A stretch of 64,000 nt of DNA, from contig JBQMRN010000008.1 in the NCBI GenBank assembly GCA_052171895.1, positions 1 to 64,000 on the forward strand. The letters are read 5' to 3'. Numbering within the stretch: position 1 is the first letter of the stretch; each line of letters opens with the position of its first letter. A program made the translations under genes and the position numbers. Positions 8,634-18,699 of the stretch are shown piece by piece. The notes beneath the pieces were generated by a model. It did no database searches. It had not been told where the DNA came from and was given only the letters and a program-made list of their open reading frames with translations. This stretch comes from Arsenophonus sp052171895 (GTDB taxonomy: Bacteria; Pseudomonadota; Gammaproteobacteria; Enterobacterales; Enterobacteriaceae).

Positions 8634-10658
8634 ATGGTGAATAATGAGAAAGAACAAAAAAATTATCTTACACGTCTTAAACAGAAATTACGGCATCATG
8701 AATATCTTTATCATGTATTAGATACACCTGAAATATCCGATGCAGAATATGATCGGATGATGCAGGAATTGAAAAAATTGGAGGCTGGTCATCCAGAATG
8801 GATTAGTGCTGATTCGCCAACACAACGAGTTGGCGCTTCACCATTGAAGGCTTTTAAGCAGGTACGCCATGAAATACCGATGCTATCATTAGATAATGTT
8901 TTTGATGAAGAGAGTTATTTAGCTTTTGATAAACGAGTACATGATCGTTTAAAAAATAATAGCCAATTGATGTTTTGTTGTGAGCTTAAATTAGATGGTT
9001 TGGCGGTCAGCTTATTATATGAACAAGGTGAATTGGTACAGGCAGCAACGCGTGGTAATGGTAAAATAGGTGAAAATATTACGACAAATATTCGTACTAT
9101 TCGAGCAATTCCGCTCCGTTTGACTGGCGATAATATTCCTACACGTATCGAAATTCGTGGTGAAGTTTTTATGACTCATCTAGGCTTTAAAAAGCTAAAT
9201 GAAGAAGCTCGGCGTAATGATGGTAAAATTTTTGCTAATCCACGTAATGCCGCAGCCGGGTCATTACGTCAGCTTAATTCTTGTATTACAGCCAAAAGGC
9301 CATTAGCCTTTTTTTGTTATGGGTTCGGGTTATTAGCCGGGGGACAATTGCTTGCTAGCCAATATCAATGTCTAATGCAGTTTAAAAAATGGGGATTACC
9401 CGTTAGTGATAAGATCGCACTTTGCCAAAATAGCCAACAAGTTTTAGCCTATTATCATCAAATCAAGCATCAGCGTTTAAGTTTAGACTTTGATATTGAT
9501 GGTATCGTTGTTAAAGTGGATGGATTATCGCTGCAAAAAGAGCTAGGTTTTGCTGCTCGATCTCCTCGCTGGGCTACAGCATTTAAATTTCCCGCTCAAG
9601 AACAGATCACTTTATTACATGATGTTGAATTTCAAGTGGGACGTACCGGTGCTATTACACCTGTTGCACGATTAGACCCTATTCAAGTTGCAGGTATCAC
9701 TATAAGCAATGCAACATTGCATAATGCTTATGAGATAAAACGTTTAGGAATACGTATTGGGGATACCGTTATTATTCGTAGAGCAGGTGATGTGATCCCA
9801 CAGATTGTTCATGTACTTACTGAAAGACGTTCTACTGATAGCCAAGAAATTCAGTTTCCTATTCACTGTCCTGTTTGTGGTTCACTCATTGAGTGTATTA
9901 AAGGTGAGGCAGTGATCCGTTGTACTGGCGGCTTAATTTGTGCCGCACAACGTAAAGGTGCCTTGAAGCACTTTGTTTCGTGCCGAGCAATGGATATTAA
10001 GGGCATGGGTGATAAGATTATTGATCAATTGGTTGATAAAGAGTATGTAACGACAGCAGTTGATCTTTACCGTTTAAATGTTAATATTTTAGCCAGATTA
10101 GAACGTATGGGTCCGAAATCTGCAAAAAATCTAATTAATGCGCTTGATAAATCTAAACAAACTACATTAGCCCGTTTTATTTATGCGTTGGGTATTAGAG
10201 ATGTTGGCGAAGTAACGGCCGGCAATTTAGCAACACATTATGCGACGTTAACTTCACTCATGGTAACAGATATAGAATCCCTAAAAATGGTACCAAATGT
10301 TGGCGAAATAGTTGCTAAACATGTTATTAATTTTTTTCACAAACAGCATAATCGTAATATGGTTAATGAACTAGTAAATGAAATTAATATTAGTTGGCCT
10401 GCGATAGCGACTAAGAAAACGGATAGTCCATTTACCGGTAAAACGCTAGCTTTAACCGGTACGTTAAATAGTTTAACGCGTGATGAGCTTAAAGATAAAT
10501 TAATATTACTTGGCGCAAAGATCACAGGCAGTGTTTCTAAAAAAACCGATCTGGTAATCGCGGGTGAAGCTACTCCTACTAGTTTTAAATTGGCAAAGGC
10601 AAATGAGTTAGGAATAAAAATTATTAACGAGGATAAATTAATGGGATTATTAGAATAA
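8634..10658 (+). CDS. ligA: NAD-dependent DNA ligase
   Basis: The enzyme seals nicks during replication and repair using NAD+. The 674 residues compare with 671 in Escherichia. The N-terminal Ia domain has HHEYLYHVLDTPEISDAEYD. The adenylation motif KLDG (catalytic lysine, about residue 122) is in CELKLDGLAVSLL. An OB fold follows, then a zinc finger with CPVC and RCTGGLIC, a helix-hairpin-helix region (about 445-580), and a C-terminal BRCT domain (about 595-674, FTGKTLALTGTLNSLTRDELK). The ATG is placed after a purine-rich GAAGGAGAAGAGG stretch. The next feature downstream is dead IS sequence. Confidence 0.97.
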   Translation: MVNNEKEQKNYLTRLKQKLRHHEYLYHVLDTPEISDAEYDRMMQELKKLEAGHPEWISADSPTQRVGASPLKAFKQVRHEIPMLSLDNVFDEESYLAFDKRVHDRLKNNSQLMFCCELKLDGLAVSLLYEQGELVQAATRGNGKIGENITTNIRTIRAIPLRLTGDNIPTRIEIRGEVFMTHLGFKKLNEEARRNDGKIFANPRNAAAGSLRQLNSCITAKRPLAFFCYGFGLLAGGQLLASQYQCLMQFKKWGLPVSDKIALCQNSQQVLAYYHQIKHQRLSLDFDIDGIVVKVDGLSLQKELGFAARSPRWATAFKFPAQEQITLLHDVEFQVGRTGAITPVARLDPIQVAGITISNATLHNAYEIKRLGIRIGDTVIIRRAGDVIPQIVHVLTERRSTDSQEIQFPIHCPVCGSLIECIKGEAVIRCTGGLICAAQRKGALKHFVSCRAMDIKGMGDKIIDQLVDKEYVTTAVDLYRLNVNILARLERMGPKSAKNLINALDKSKQTTLARFIYALGIRDVGEVTAGNLATHYATLTSLMVTDIESLKMVPNVGEIVAKHVINFFHKQHNRNMVNELVNEINISWPAIATKKTDSPFTGKTLALTGTLNSLTRDELKDKLILLGAKITGSVSKKTDLVIAGEATPTSFKLAKANELGIKIINEDKLMGLLE

Positions 10659-10709
10659 TATTAATATCTTACAACTTTCTTAGCGTAATAATTCGCAGGA
10701 TGTTGACTG

Positions 10710-11150
10710 AGTTATTAGCAAATCTAGTGTATGCGAATCAGGCTATCTTCCATTCTAATGCTTCCTGAATCTGTTCTCTATCCTTAAATTAGACATTATT
10801 TCCACCAGACTTAGCAGGTCAAATTCCATTATCAATTAATAATAGCTGTTTCCAGCTTTTCTGAGCAGACGACTGGAAGCAGCTTAAATACCATTGAAAG
10901 TCTTAGTTTTCTCAAACCATAGTTCTTCACGCATCAGTTTCGTAGCCTTACTGTTGCAAAAGGCGATTCAATTGGATTCCTCATTCTTATTGACGCCAAG
11001 TGAAGTGCTATGAATGAAAATCGTAGAATGCCAGCAATTATTCTCGATCTTTCTCCAGCTGCTTCATCCCTCCAGAAGATACATTTATAAAGACCTTGCC
11101 AACAAAAACAGTAAGGCCTTTTATTAGCGACATCGCAGGGATTCTCCCCC
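10710..11150 (-). mobile_element. IS256-family 3' fragment
   Basis: The terminal 'agttattagcaaatctagtgtatg' motif starts the fragment. Minus-strand pieces read RMRNPIESPFATVRLRN (residues coded near 10.93-10.99 kb) and ERSRIIAGILRF, matching the C-terminal third of Mutator/IS256 transposases (typical NPIESTFATVRLRT). The 5' part is missing and the fragment runs straight into IS481 sequence. Confidence 0.8.
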
Positions 11151-11608
11151 TGCCTCATTTCAAGCAAATTCCCCCCTTTGTGCCTGCATAAATGGCGATC
11201 GATCCATGACAGATCGAAATAAACCTAGGTTCAGGAATTAGCGTACCCGAGTGCTAGCAGATCGGCGAAAAGAACAAAACAATTTTTCGCAGGAAACGAC
11301 TACACCTTCGTTACCTGGCCACAGCATCGTCGGCAAACGATAGGAAATATAGTTGTGATCATCAACCATCTTATTTTTCCATTTAGCAACGATAACTTCG
11401 AATATGCCATAACGCTTAGCCAAAGTAGAAGCAGGATCTTTGGTGGCTTGAAGATCAGCTCTGATTTTAAGTGTTAGATTTGCCTGACGATGGAGGCTCA
11501 TCATCATAATATTTTCCATCAACTATATCCATCAGTAGCCATCTTGCCATAAATGGGGCTGTGCGATAATGATCTATATAATGATCCGGAACCAAACAAT
11601 TAAATAAT
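11151..11608 (-). mobile_element. IS481-family 5' fragment
   Basis: A minus-strand frame reads SLHRQANLTLKIRADLQATKDPASTLAKRYGI, the helix-turn-helix N-terminus of IS481-type transposases. The left end 'tctatataatgatccggaaccaaacaattaa' is at 11.57-11.61 kb. The catalytic half is absent and stops interrupt the rest. It sits upstream of hldD. Confidence 0.8.
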
Positions 11609-11745
11609 AATCAAGAAGAGTATGATGCAACTAAATTTATTACTTTTAAATGCCTCTTAATAAGTTACTGTAATTAAGATGGGGAAAACGTTATTATCAC
11701 CTAATAATAACTAACAATGATCTCGATTAAATAGAGGTAAATCCA

Positions 11746-12687
11746 ATGATCATAGTCACGGGTGGGGCTGGTTTTATTGGCAGCAATATTGTTAAAGCAC
11801 TGAATGATATAGGTCGTAGCGATATTCTGGTTGTAGATAATCTTAAAAATGGCGCTAAATTTATCAATTTAGTTGATTTAGATATTGCAGATTATATCAA
11901 CAAACAAGACTTTTTCGAAAGTATTATTATGGCTGCTAAGAATCTTGGTAATGTTGATGCTATTTTTCATGAAGGGGCTTGTTCATCAACCACTGAATGG
12001 AATGGTCAGTATATGATGAATAACAACTATAAATATTCAAAAGAGTTACTTCATTACTGTATTGAACGGGATATCGCATTTTTGTATGCTTCTTCAGCTG
12101 CGACTTATGGCAGGCGCACTGATCATTTTATTGAAGACCGCCAATATGAAAAAGTATTGAATATATATGGTTACTCTAAATTTTTATTTGATCAATATGT
12201 TCGTTTGCTTTTACCACAAATCACTTCACAGGTATGTGGATTCCGGTACTTTAATGTTTACGGTCCACATGAAGGTCATAAGGGCAGTATGGCCAGTGTT
12301 GCTTTCCATTTAAATAGCCAAATTAATCAAGGACAAAAGCCAAAACTTTTTATAGGTAGTGAGAAATTCAAACGTGATTTTATTCATGTAAGTGATGTAG
12401 CATCGGTTAATTTATGGTATTGGCAAAATAAAATCTCCGGCATATATAACTGTGGTACTGGTAAGGCTAATTCTTTTCAAGCGGTAGCTGATGCGGTAAT
12501 CGCTTTTCATCATGAAAAAAAACTAGTAGTGGAATATATTGTCTTTCCTGATAAATTAAAACCTTGTTATCAGACATTTACCGAGGCAGATCTCACTAAA
12601 TTACGCGCTACGGGTTATAACAAACCGTTCAAAACTGTAGCGGAAGGGGTTGCTGATTATATGCAATGGCTAAATTGCAATGATTAA
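11746..12687 (+). CDS. hldD: ADP-L-glycero-D-manno-heptose 6-epimerase
   Basis: The enzyme makes ADP-L-glycero-beta-D-manno-heptose, the donor for the LPS inner core. The 313 residues compare with 310 in Escherichia. The Rossmann motif GGAGFIGSN is at residues 5-13. The short-chain dehydrogenase Tyr-x3-Lys is in YGYSKFLFDQY (about 141-151), and FRYFNVYGPHEGHKGSMASV is the family signature. The start ATG follows AGAGGTAAATCC. It begins the hldD-waaF-waaC set, with gaps of only 11 and 5 bp, so the three are very likely one operon. Confidence 0.97.
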   Translation: MIIVTGGAGFIGSNIVKALNDIGRSDILVVDNLKNGAKFINLVDLDIADYINKQDFFESIIMAAKNLGNVDAIFHEGACSSTTEWNGQYMMNNNYKYSKELLHYCIERDIAFLYASSAATYGRRTDHFIEDRQYEKVLNIYGYSKFLFDQYVRLLLPQITSQVCGFRYFNVYGPHEGHKGSMASVAFHLNSQINQGQKPKLFIGSEKFKRDFIHVSDVASVNLWYWQNKISGIYNCGTGKANSFQAVADAVIAFHHEKKLVVEYIVFPDKLKPCYQTFTEADLTKLRATGYNKPFKTVAEGVADYMQWLNCND

Positions 12688-12698
12688 ATGGAAATAGC

Positions 12699-13748
12699 AT
12701 GAAGATACTGGTAGTTGGCCCTTCATGGGTGGGCGATATGATGATATCACAGAGTCTTTATCGTACTTTGAAGACCATACACCCAGACATAGAAATTGAT
12801 GTTATAGCACCTGATTGGTGTCGGCCACTATTAAATAAAATGCCTGAAGTCAGGCAGGCCATATCCATGCCTTTGGGTCATAGATGTTTAGGTATCAGTT
12901 TACGTCGTCAGCTTGCTATTCATTTACGTACTCAATGTTATGATCAAGCCTATATCTTACCTAACTCTTTTAAATCTGCGCTAGTTCCTTTTTTTGCTCA
13001 AATACCAATACGAACAGGATGGCGAGGTGAGATGCGTTATTGGTTACTTAATGATATTCGCCTATTAGATAAAGCCGCTTTTCCGCAAATGGTTCAGCGT
13101 TATGTTGCTTTAGCTTATAAAAAAGATTCAGTTAAGAATGCCGATAAGATCCCTAAACCAATTTTATGGCCACAACTTTCCATAACAGAAACAGAAAAAG
13201 AAATTCTCCAGAAAGAATATATTTTTCATATTCCAAAACACTTACCAATTATCGGTTTTTGTCCAGGGGCAGAATTTGGTCCAGCTAAATGCTGGCCAAC
13301 TTATCACTATGCTAAGTTAGCCCAGTTATTATTTGCTGCTCATGGATATCAAATTTTAATATTTGGCTCGAAAAAAGATAGTCGTATCGCTAAAGATATT
13401 CAACAATTGCTTTCTGCAGATTGTCGGCAGCATTGCTTTAATTTGGTAGGTAAAACAACCCTAGAGCAGGCAGTTAATCTACTGGCATCTTGCCAGGCTG
13501 TAGTAACCAATGATTCAGGGTTAATGCATATTGCGGCTGCATTAAATCGACCTCTAGTTGCACTTTATGGGCCGAGTAACCCTTATTTTACCCCACCATT
13601 ATCAAATCGAGTAGAAATTATCCGTTTAATAACCGGTTATTATAAGGTGAGGAAAGGAAACACGGAGAGTGGTTATCATCAAAGTTTAATTGATATAAAA
13701 CCTGAATACGTGATCACCGCAATAACTAAATTATTGGCAGAGAATTAA
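12699..13748 (+). CDS. waaF: ADP-heptose--LPS heptosyltransferase II
   Basis: This cytoplasmic glycosyltransferase adds the second heptose to the LPS inner core. The 349 residues compare with 348 in Escherichia. The GT-B N-terminus is MKILVVGPSWVGDMMISQSLYRTLK. The acceptor-proximal FCPGAEFGPAKCWP is near residues 188-201. The ADP-heptose site NDSGLMHIAAALNRPLVALYGPSNP is near 270-294. It lies 11 bp after hldD and 5 bp before waaC. The frame is intact, so the LPS core route seems to be kept. Confidence 0.96.
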   Translation: MKILVVGPSWVGDMMISQSLYRTLKTIHPDIEIDVIAPDWCRPLLNKMPEVRQAISMPLGHRCLGISLRRQLAIHLRTQCYDQAYILPNSFKSALVPFFAQIPIRTGWRGEMRYWLLNDIRLLDKAAFPQMVQRYVALAYKKDSVKNADKIPKPILWPQLSITETEKEILQKEYIFHIPKHLPIIGFCPGAEFGPAKCWPTYHYAKLAQLLFAAHGYQILIFGSKKDSRIAKDIQQLLSADCRQHCFNLVGKTTLEQAVNLLASCQAVVTNDSGLMHIAAALNRPLVALYGPSNPYFTPPLSNRVEIIRLITGYYKVRKGNTESGYHQSLIDIKPEYVITAITKLLAEN

Positions 13749-13753
13749 TAGCC

Positions 13754-14731
13754 ATGAAAGTATTGATCATTAAGACCTCATCGATGGGTGATGTATTGCA
13801 TGCTTTACCCGCACTGACTGATGCAGTCATGCATTATCCTGATATCCAGTTTGATTGGGTTATTGAAGAAAATTTCGCTGAAATTCCACACTGGCATTAC
13901 GCTGTTAAGCGAGTAATTCCAATAGCTATTCGTCGTTGGCGAAAAAACTGGCTAGCAACATCTGTCAGGCAGCAAAGAGCAGTTTTTTACGCTCAAATCC
14001 AACAGCAAAAATATGATGCAGTGATCGATGCACAAGGATTATTAAAAAGTGCTTTTTTAATTACACGTTTAGCATGTGGTGTAAGCCATGGCTATGATTG
14101 GAAAAGTGCTCGCGAGCCTTTAGCTAGTCTATTTTATGATTGTCGCTATAATATCAATAAAAAGCTGCACGCGGTTGAACGAATCCGACAATTATTTGCC
14201 GACAGTTTACATTATTCTAAACCAACTATTGCCGGTAATTATGGTATTGCACCCTATTTTTCACCACCGGGTGCTTTTGAAAAAGAAAAGAGTCCTTATA
14301 TTATTTTTTTCCATACCACCACACGTAATGAGAAGCATTGGCCTGAATTTCATTGGGAACAATTAATTAGCGCTATAGAAGTTAAAGGCTTAACGGTTAA
14401 ATTACCGTGGGGAACCAATCTAGAACATCAACGTGCCATGAGGCTAGCTGCTGGTTTTAAGTATGTGGAAGTATTGCCTAAGCTTTCATTAGAAAAATTA
14501 GCTCAACAAATTATCGCAGCAAAAGCAGTCGTCTCTGTTGATACAGGATCAAGCCATTTAGCTGCTGCACTGAGCAAACCAAACATTACTCTATATGGCC
14601 CTACCGATCCGGCATTAATTGGTGGTTATGGTGAAGCACAAGAAGCAATTATTTCAGATGATGGCAATATGGTGAAAATTAAACCGGATGAAGTCTCTCA
14701 ACGGTTGCTATTAATAATAGAGAATAAATAG
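13754..14731 (+). CDS. waaC: LPS heptosyltransferase I
   Basis: The enzyme adds the first heptose to Kdo2-lipid A. The 325 residues compare with about 319 in Escherichia. The N-terminus MKVLIIKTSSMGDVLHALPAL and the donor-site segment VDTGSSHLAAALSKPNITLYGPTDPALIGGYG (about residues 260-290) identify it. The middle YDAVIDAQGLLKSAF is also typical. It is the last gene of the hldD-waaF-waaC operon. Downstream lies decayed sequence, and no waaL or further core transferases are present here. Confidence 0.96.
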   Translation: MKVLIIKTSSMGDVLHALPALTDAVMHYPDIQFDWVIEENFAEIPHWHYAVKRVIPIAIRRWRKNWLATSVRQQRAVFYAQIQQQKYDAVIDAQGLLKSAFLITRLACGVSHGYDWKSAREPLASLFYDCRYNINKKLHAVERIRQLFADSLHYSKPTIAGNYGIAPYFSPPGAFEKEKSPYIIFFHTTTRNEKHWPEFHWEQLISAIEVKGLTVKLPWGTNLEHQRAMRLAAGFKYVEVLPKLSLEKLAQQIIAAKAVVSVDTGSSHLAAALSKPNITLYGPTDPALIGGYGEAQEAIISDDGNMVKIKPDEVSQRLLLIIENK

Positions 14732-15030
14732 TAAAAATTTTATCTCTCTATTGATAGAGAAGGCTTAACCGAACAAGGCAACTTGCTCAGTTAAACTGAA
14801 GTTAGCTTTACTAAAAGCTATCAGCTTGCTAGCTATATTACTACAATTATCTGACAAAAAATTTTTCATTGCTACTCTATTTTAATGATAAATTTTCTCT
14901 AGCGCAATAAATCCCAGTCATATTGATTGCAAATCAGCATTTGTAGTTCCGATTGCTAAATTGTGCCCAATGTTTTAACGTCCAAATAAAATTTTCTTGG
15001 CTACAACCTTTACCTTTCCCCTAATAAAAG
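14732..15030. other. Non-coding gap after waaC
   Basis: The gap holds AT-rich sequence with short stop-rich frames on both strands. A small imperfect hairpin ('tctctctattgatagagaa', about 14.74 kb) just after the waaC stop could be a terminator but has no clear T-tract. No gene or remnant was recognised. Confidence 0.4.
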
Positions 15031-16450
15031 GAATTATTAACAAATTTGGTGTATGACGGTCAGGCTATCATTCCACTCTGATGCTTCATAAATCTGTTCT
15101 CCCTCCTTAAATTGGAGGTTATTTACTAGCAGGGTCATCAAGCAGGTTAAATCCCCACTATTAATCGGATCCAGGTTTTCTGAGCAGATGGAAGGAGCTT
15201 AAATTTCATTGAAAGAGTTGTTTTTCTTAAACTACAGTTCTTAGGCGCATCAGATTCGTAATTCTAGTATCACGAAAGCCAATTTAATCGGATTCGTCGT
15301 TCTTTTAACGCCAAGAGTGCGTTGACGGAAAGTTATAGAATACCAGCAGTTATTCTTGATCTTCCTCCAGCTTCTTTATCGGCTGCAGGATACACTTCAC
15401 TAAAAGCCTTGCCAACAAAACATCAAAGGCTTTATTAGCAGCATCACGGCTATCTGCTAGCCAAACTTCACCGGAAGGTCAACCTTAACTTTCTGTTACA
15501 TGCCTTTAGACAGTTAAGCCAGCACATTAGCTGTTTTATATGTACCGAAAACAGCGTTGCTGCTGCGTGTTCATTGGAATATCTTTTGCAATTGCATTCC
15601 AAAAAATCAAGGGTACCAGCTCCTGTAGGAAGCCTAGGAAATACGCTTAAGGCCATGTTGGTAAGAGGCCATTAAAAAGTTAGGCTCAATTTTCTTTTGA
15701 TTCTCGATAAGCATCTTTGAGAGCAACTAGCTCCTTATGCCAATGCTCAGTTATGCCGATAATGAGCAGCAGGCAAAGGTGTGATCACATTTCTTGACAG
15801 GACAGTAATATGTATGCCATCAGCTCAGAAATAAACGTACCGCATATCGCTTAAATCACGCAGCTACCAATTACTTGTGCTCTTCAAATCATTGCTGTTT
15901 CAGTCTTCTGATGGGGTAGATGAGAAAACTATGTGCTTTTCACCGAGAAATACCCCTATAGCTTCATAAAAATTACCAGTGGCTGTGCTTCTCGCAGCTA
16001 TAGCCATGGTAGCAACTCGTTGACGCTTTTGTACGCTTCAGATAAGGCGCGCTACAGAGCAACGAGCTATTGAAGCCTAATTCGGTTATCACTACGATCC
16101 CTGATCTTAAGCACTTTAATCTCAACATCGCTAACACCACTCTGGTATAATTTGCTGTGAAAATAATCGTTACACAGACGGAGAATGACGGCTATCGACA
16201 AAGTGGTCTTTAGCATGTTTCGAAGCATGGCTTCGAGCTCAACCTCAACGGCGGTGGGTATATCAACTTCCCTGGCACCATTACGGATGAGTTCATGCAA
16301 GGGATCAGAGGTAATATCTGGTTTTGTAAATACCTGTAAGGTAGACTTTTCATGGCATATCATATCTCTGTTATTGAAATTATTCACGAAATTAATAAGC
16401 AGGATACCCCACCATCTCTGAAACCCCATACACCAAACCCGAGCATAACT
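15031..16450 (-). mobile_element. IS256-family element, near full length, dead
   Basis: It spans 1420 bp between a 'gaattattaacaaatttgg' right end and a left end whose complement begins AGTTATGCTC. The minus-strand N-terminus is still readable: DPLHELIRNGAREVDIPTAVEVELEAML, typical of IS256 transposases. Later frames are broken many times. It abuts an IS481 fragment at its left end, so one element probably landed in the other. Confidence 0.85.
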
Positions 16451-17036
16451 AGCGTTTTGCATTTTTAGAAAAAATTTCATATCTACGCGAAGATAACCAG
16501 GCTCATAGCTTTTAAATGCTTTATGCTTCGGCTTCTTGGTTTCTCGCCCCCTCTCCTGCCTCATTTCACGAAAATCCCCTCCTCCTCCTAGGCTACATAA
16601 AGAGCGATCCAGGCTAGACCGACCTAGAAACATGGGGTTCAGGAATTCTCGTACGACTTTGCAGCAGATCGTTAAAAAGGAGAAAAACGTTTTTCGCAGG
16701 AAAACAACTACGGCTTCTTGAGCAAGCGACAGCGTTGTCGGGAAATAATGGGGAAATATGGCTCTGATCATCAACATTATCTCGTTATTGCCTTTTAGCA
16801 ACAGTAAGTTCGAATATCTCATAATGCTTAGCAAAAGTAAGATGCAGGCTCTTTTTGGTTGCCTAAATAGAGCAGCGCTGATTTTAGGTGTTATAGTTAC
16901 CTAACATAACAATTGAGCCTCATCATTATGATATTTTTTCAACTATAATCATCCCTCAGCCATCTTGCCATGAATAGACCTGGGTGACGAGAGTCTATAT
17001 AATGAATGATCCGCCGGAACCAAACAATTAATTCGT
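16451..17036 (-). mobile_element. IS481-family 5' fragment
   Basis: The left end with 'gagtctatataatga' and 'ccaaacaattaa' is at about 16.99-17.03 kb. Minus-strand pieces read KKPKHKAFKSYEPGYLRVDMKFFLKM, the first catalytic segment (VHIDIK type) of IS481 transposases. The remainder is missing, ending where IS256 begins. It truncates the dusB remnant on its other side. Confidence 0.8.
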
Positions 17037-17292
17037 GCAGCTGCTGCCATTTCATCGAGATCAGTATCTATAATTTACACAGAACAAATGCCTAATTTAT
17101 CAGTATGGATTATTCTCAATCTAAATTTGTTTGTTTTCCAATCATTAAAATTAGAAAACAAACAAATTCAACACTATCAATATCAGCACCCATTAGTAAT
17201 ACAGTAAGCAAAAATAACCACCTATCTCGGTAATAGCAGCAGTTGCCATTAGTGCTGCAATGAGACAGTTTTTTATCTGAGATAACATACAT
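17037..17292 (-). pseudogene. dusB: tRNA-dihydrouridine synthase B, 5' remnant
   Basis: The active enzyme reduces uridine in tRNA with FMN and NADPH. Only the N-terminal part remains, on the minus strand. An ATG at 17290-17292 starts pieces like KNCLIAALMA (family NRLIAAPMAG), then LRIIHTDKLGICSV and IDTDLDEMAAAARI (family RTVQIAGSDPKEMADAARIN). At least two frameshifts separate them. The gene is cut off by the IS481 fragment at 17036, and the usual downstream partner fis is not present. The position after prmA is ancestral. Confidence 0.85.
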
Positions 17293-17341
17293 AGGCAATA
17301 AAAAAAGACCATCTAGATTCAGTTACTTGCAAGGTGAAAAT

Positions 17342-17359
17342 GGCGCGCGTCGTATATTA
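17342..17359 (-). promoter_or_regulatory. Possible relic promoter of dusB-fis
   Basis: On the minus strand a TAATAT -10 box (17354-17359) is followed by a GC-only discriminator GCGCGCC (17342-17348), which stands out in otherwise very AT-rich sequence. GC-rich discriminators are known from stringently controlled promoters such as that of the enteric dusB-fis operon. I could not assign a clear -35 box. The operon it would drive is destroyed. Confidence 0.45.
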
Positions 17360-17736
17360 CGCATTTTTTACGAAATATAAAAAGATAAACTTTGAGCAAA
17401 TTAATCTTTCTTCGAAAGATTTTATCTTGATTTTTAATCACATATAATTTTATTAAAAATTAATATAAATAAATTTATTATTTATTTTTAAATATTGTTA
17501 TTCTTTATCATAAAGAGTTTGTTAGGTTAGATTAACTATATTAATTGTATAAAATTAACTTTGATAACCATTTTATTATGATTATTGAAAATATTATCTT
17601 ATTTAAACAATAAACATTATTCAATTTCTGGTCATTATTGTTTTATGATTTTCTAGAAAAATAGATTATTCGCAAAAATTTTATTACTAGGATTAGCATA
17701 TATATTACGGTAATCCTGCTTAAATTTAATCCATTT

Positions 17737-18647
17737 TTTTATTCCGGTTATTCTTGGCAGCATTCTTCTTTTTCTATTATCACCTCAATATTAATGAGTT
17801 GTTGGTAGGCAGTTATAACTACTTTTTCCTGTCTAGGTAATATTCCAGACAGTCCAAGTAAAAGATTTTATTGGTTAATTTCCTCGATTGCATGCACCAT
17901 CTAATTCGTATAAGGGAGCTAGAAGAGCTAAGTTATTAGCAATAATAATATTCACTTTTAGATCTTCAGGTTGATCTTTGGCCAAATAAAGAACTAATTT
18001 ATCAGCATCCTTATTTTGTTTAGCATTGTTTTGGCTAGCAAGGACAGCTTGAAGATCGATATCAATGCCAATGGCTTTCTTGGTACCTAGCTTAATTGCG
18101 ACAATGGCTAGCCTAGTAGCGCCTGAAGCACAACCAAAATCGATAACCGTTTTATCTTTCAAATTTAAGCTATCTACCCACTTTAAACAGAGTGATATGG
18201 TAGGTGTTTGTACCGCTTGTTACCAAACACCAAGGCAGGATTAAAAATAACATTAACTGCATTGGAATTAGGTCTATCACTCGTCAGCTAGGACAAATCC
18301 ATAATTTGTACCCAAAACTCACTGGATGGAAATTATCCATCCATTCACATCCCAATCTTTATTTTTTATTTGTTCAACTTTATACAAAAAATTTTAGATA
18401 ATAAAGAATCACTTTTAAGTTATAACCTGCTCCGCTGTTCCATATTGCTTTCAGCATTAAATAAAGCAATAAGGTCTGTATCTTGCCAAAAACGAGTTTT
18501 CTCCGGTATGAATTTAAAAACAGGGTTGTCATAGCTATCCTGAAAGGTGAAGGGAAGCAGCTCTCATCCAGCCTTCTGTTAAGATATCACTTAAGGATTC
18601 TACATGCTCTCGACTGTTAAATTCAGACGTATTTCTATCTAGGGCAT
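17737..18647 (-). pseudogene. prmA: Ribosomal protein L11 methyltransferase, degraded
   Basis: The active enzyme trimethylates ribosomal protein L11. The minus-strand order follows PrmA. The start reads M-P-stop-IEIRLN at 18647, where Trp3 (TGG) has become TAG. Then come TFQDSYDNPVF and FWQDTDLIALFNAES. The long open piece KDKTVIDFGCASGATRLAIVA is the SAM-binding motif I, followed by KAIGIDIDLQAV and VNIIIANNLA. The C-terminal IIEKEE is near 17.77 kb. Several frameshifts and stops are present. It lies between panF and dusB as in relatives. Confidence 0.9.
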
Positions 18648-18699
18648 AAATATTTCATTGAGATCTTCGCTTATTAATTCATTTTTATCGATGTAGATA

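Noticed and set aside
16185..16721. Plus-strand frames of 60-80 codons across the IS256/IS481 junction
   Set aside because: They are antisense to readable transposase sequence on the minus strand and match nothing.
17376..17736. Possible RNA gene in the very AT-rich stretch between prmA and dusB
   Set aside because: Apart from the promoter-like motif at its edge, I saw no stable stem structure, cloverleaf or terminator.
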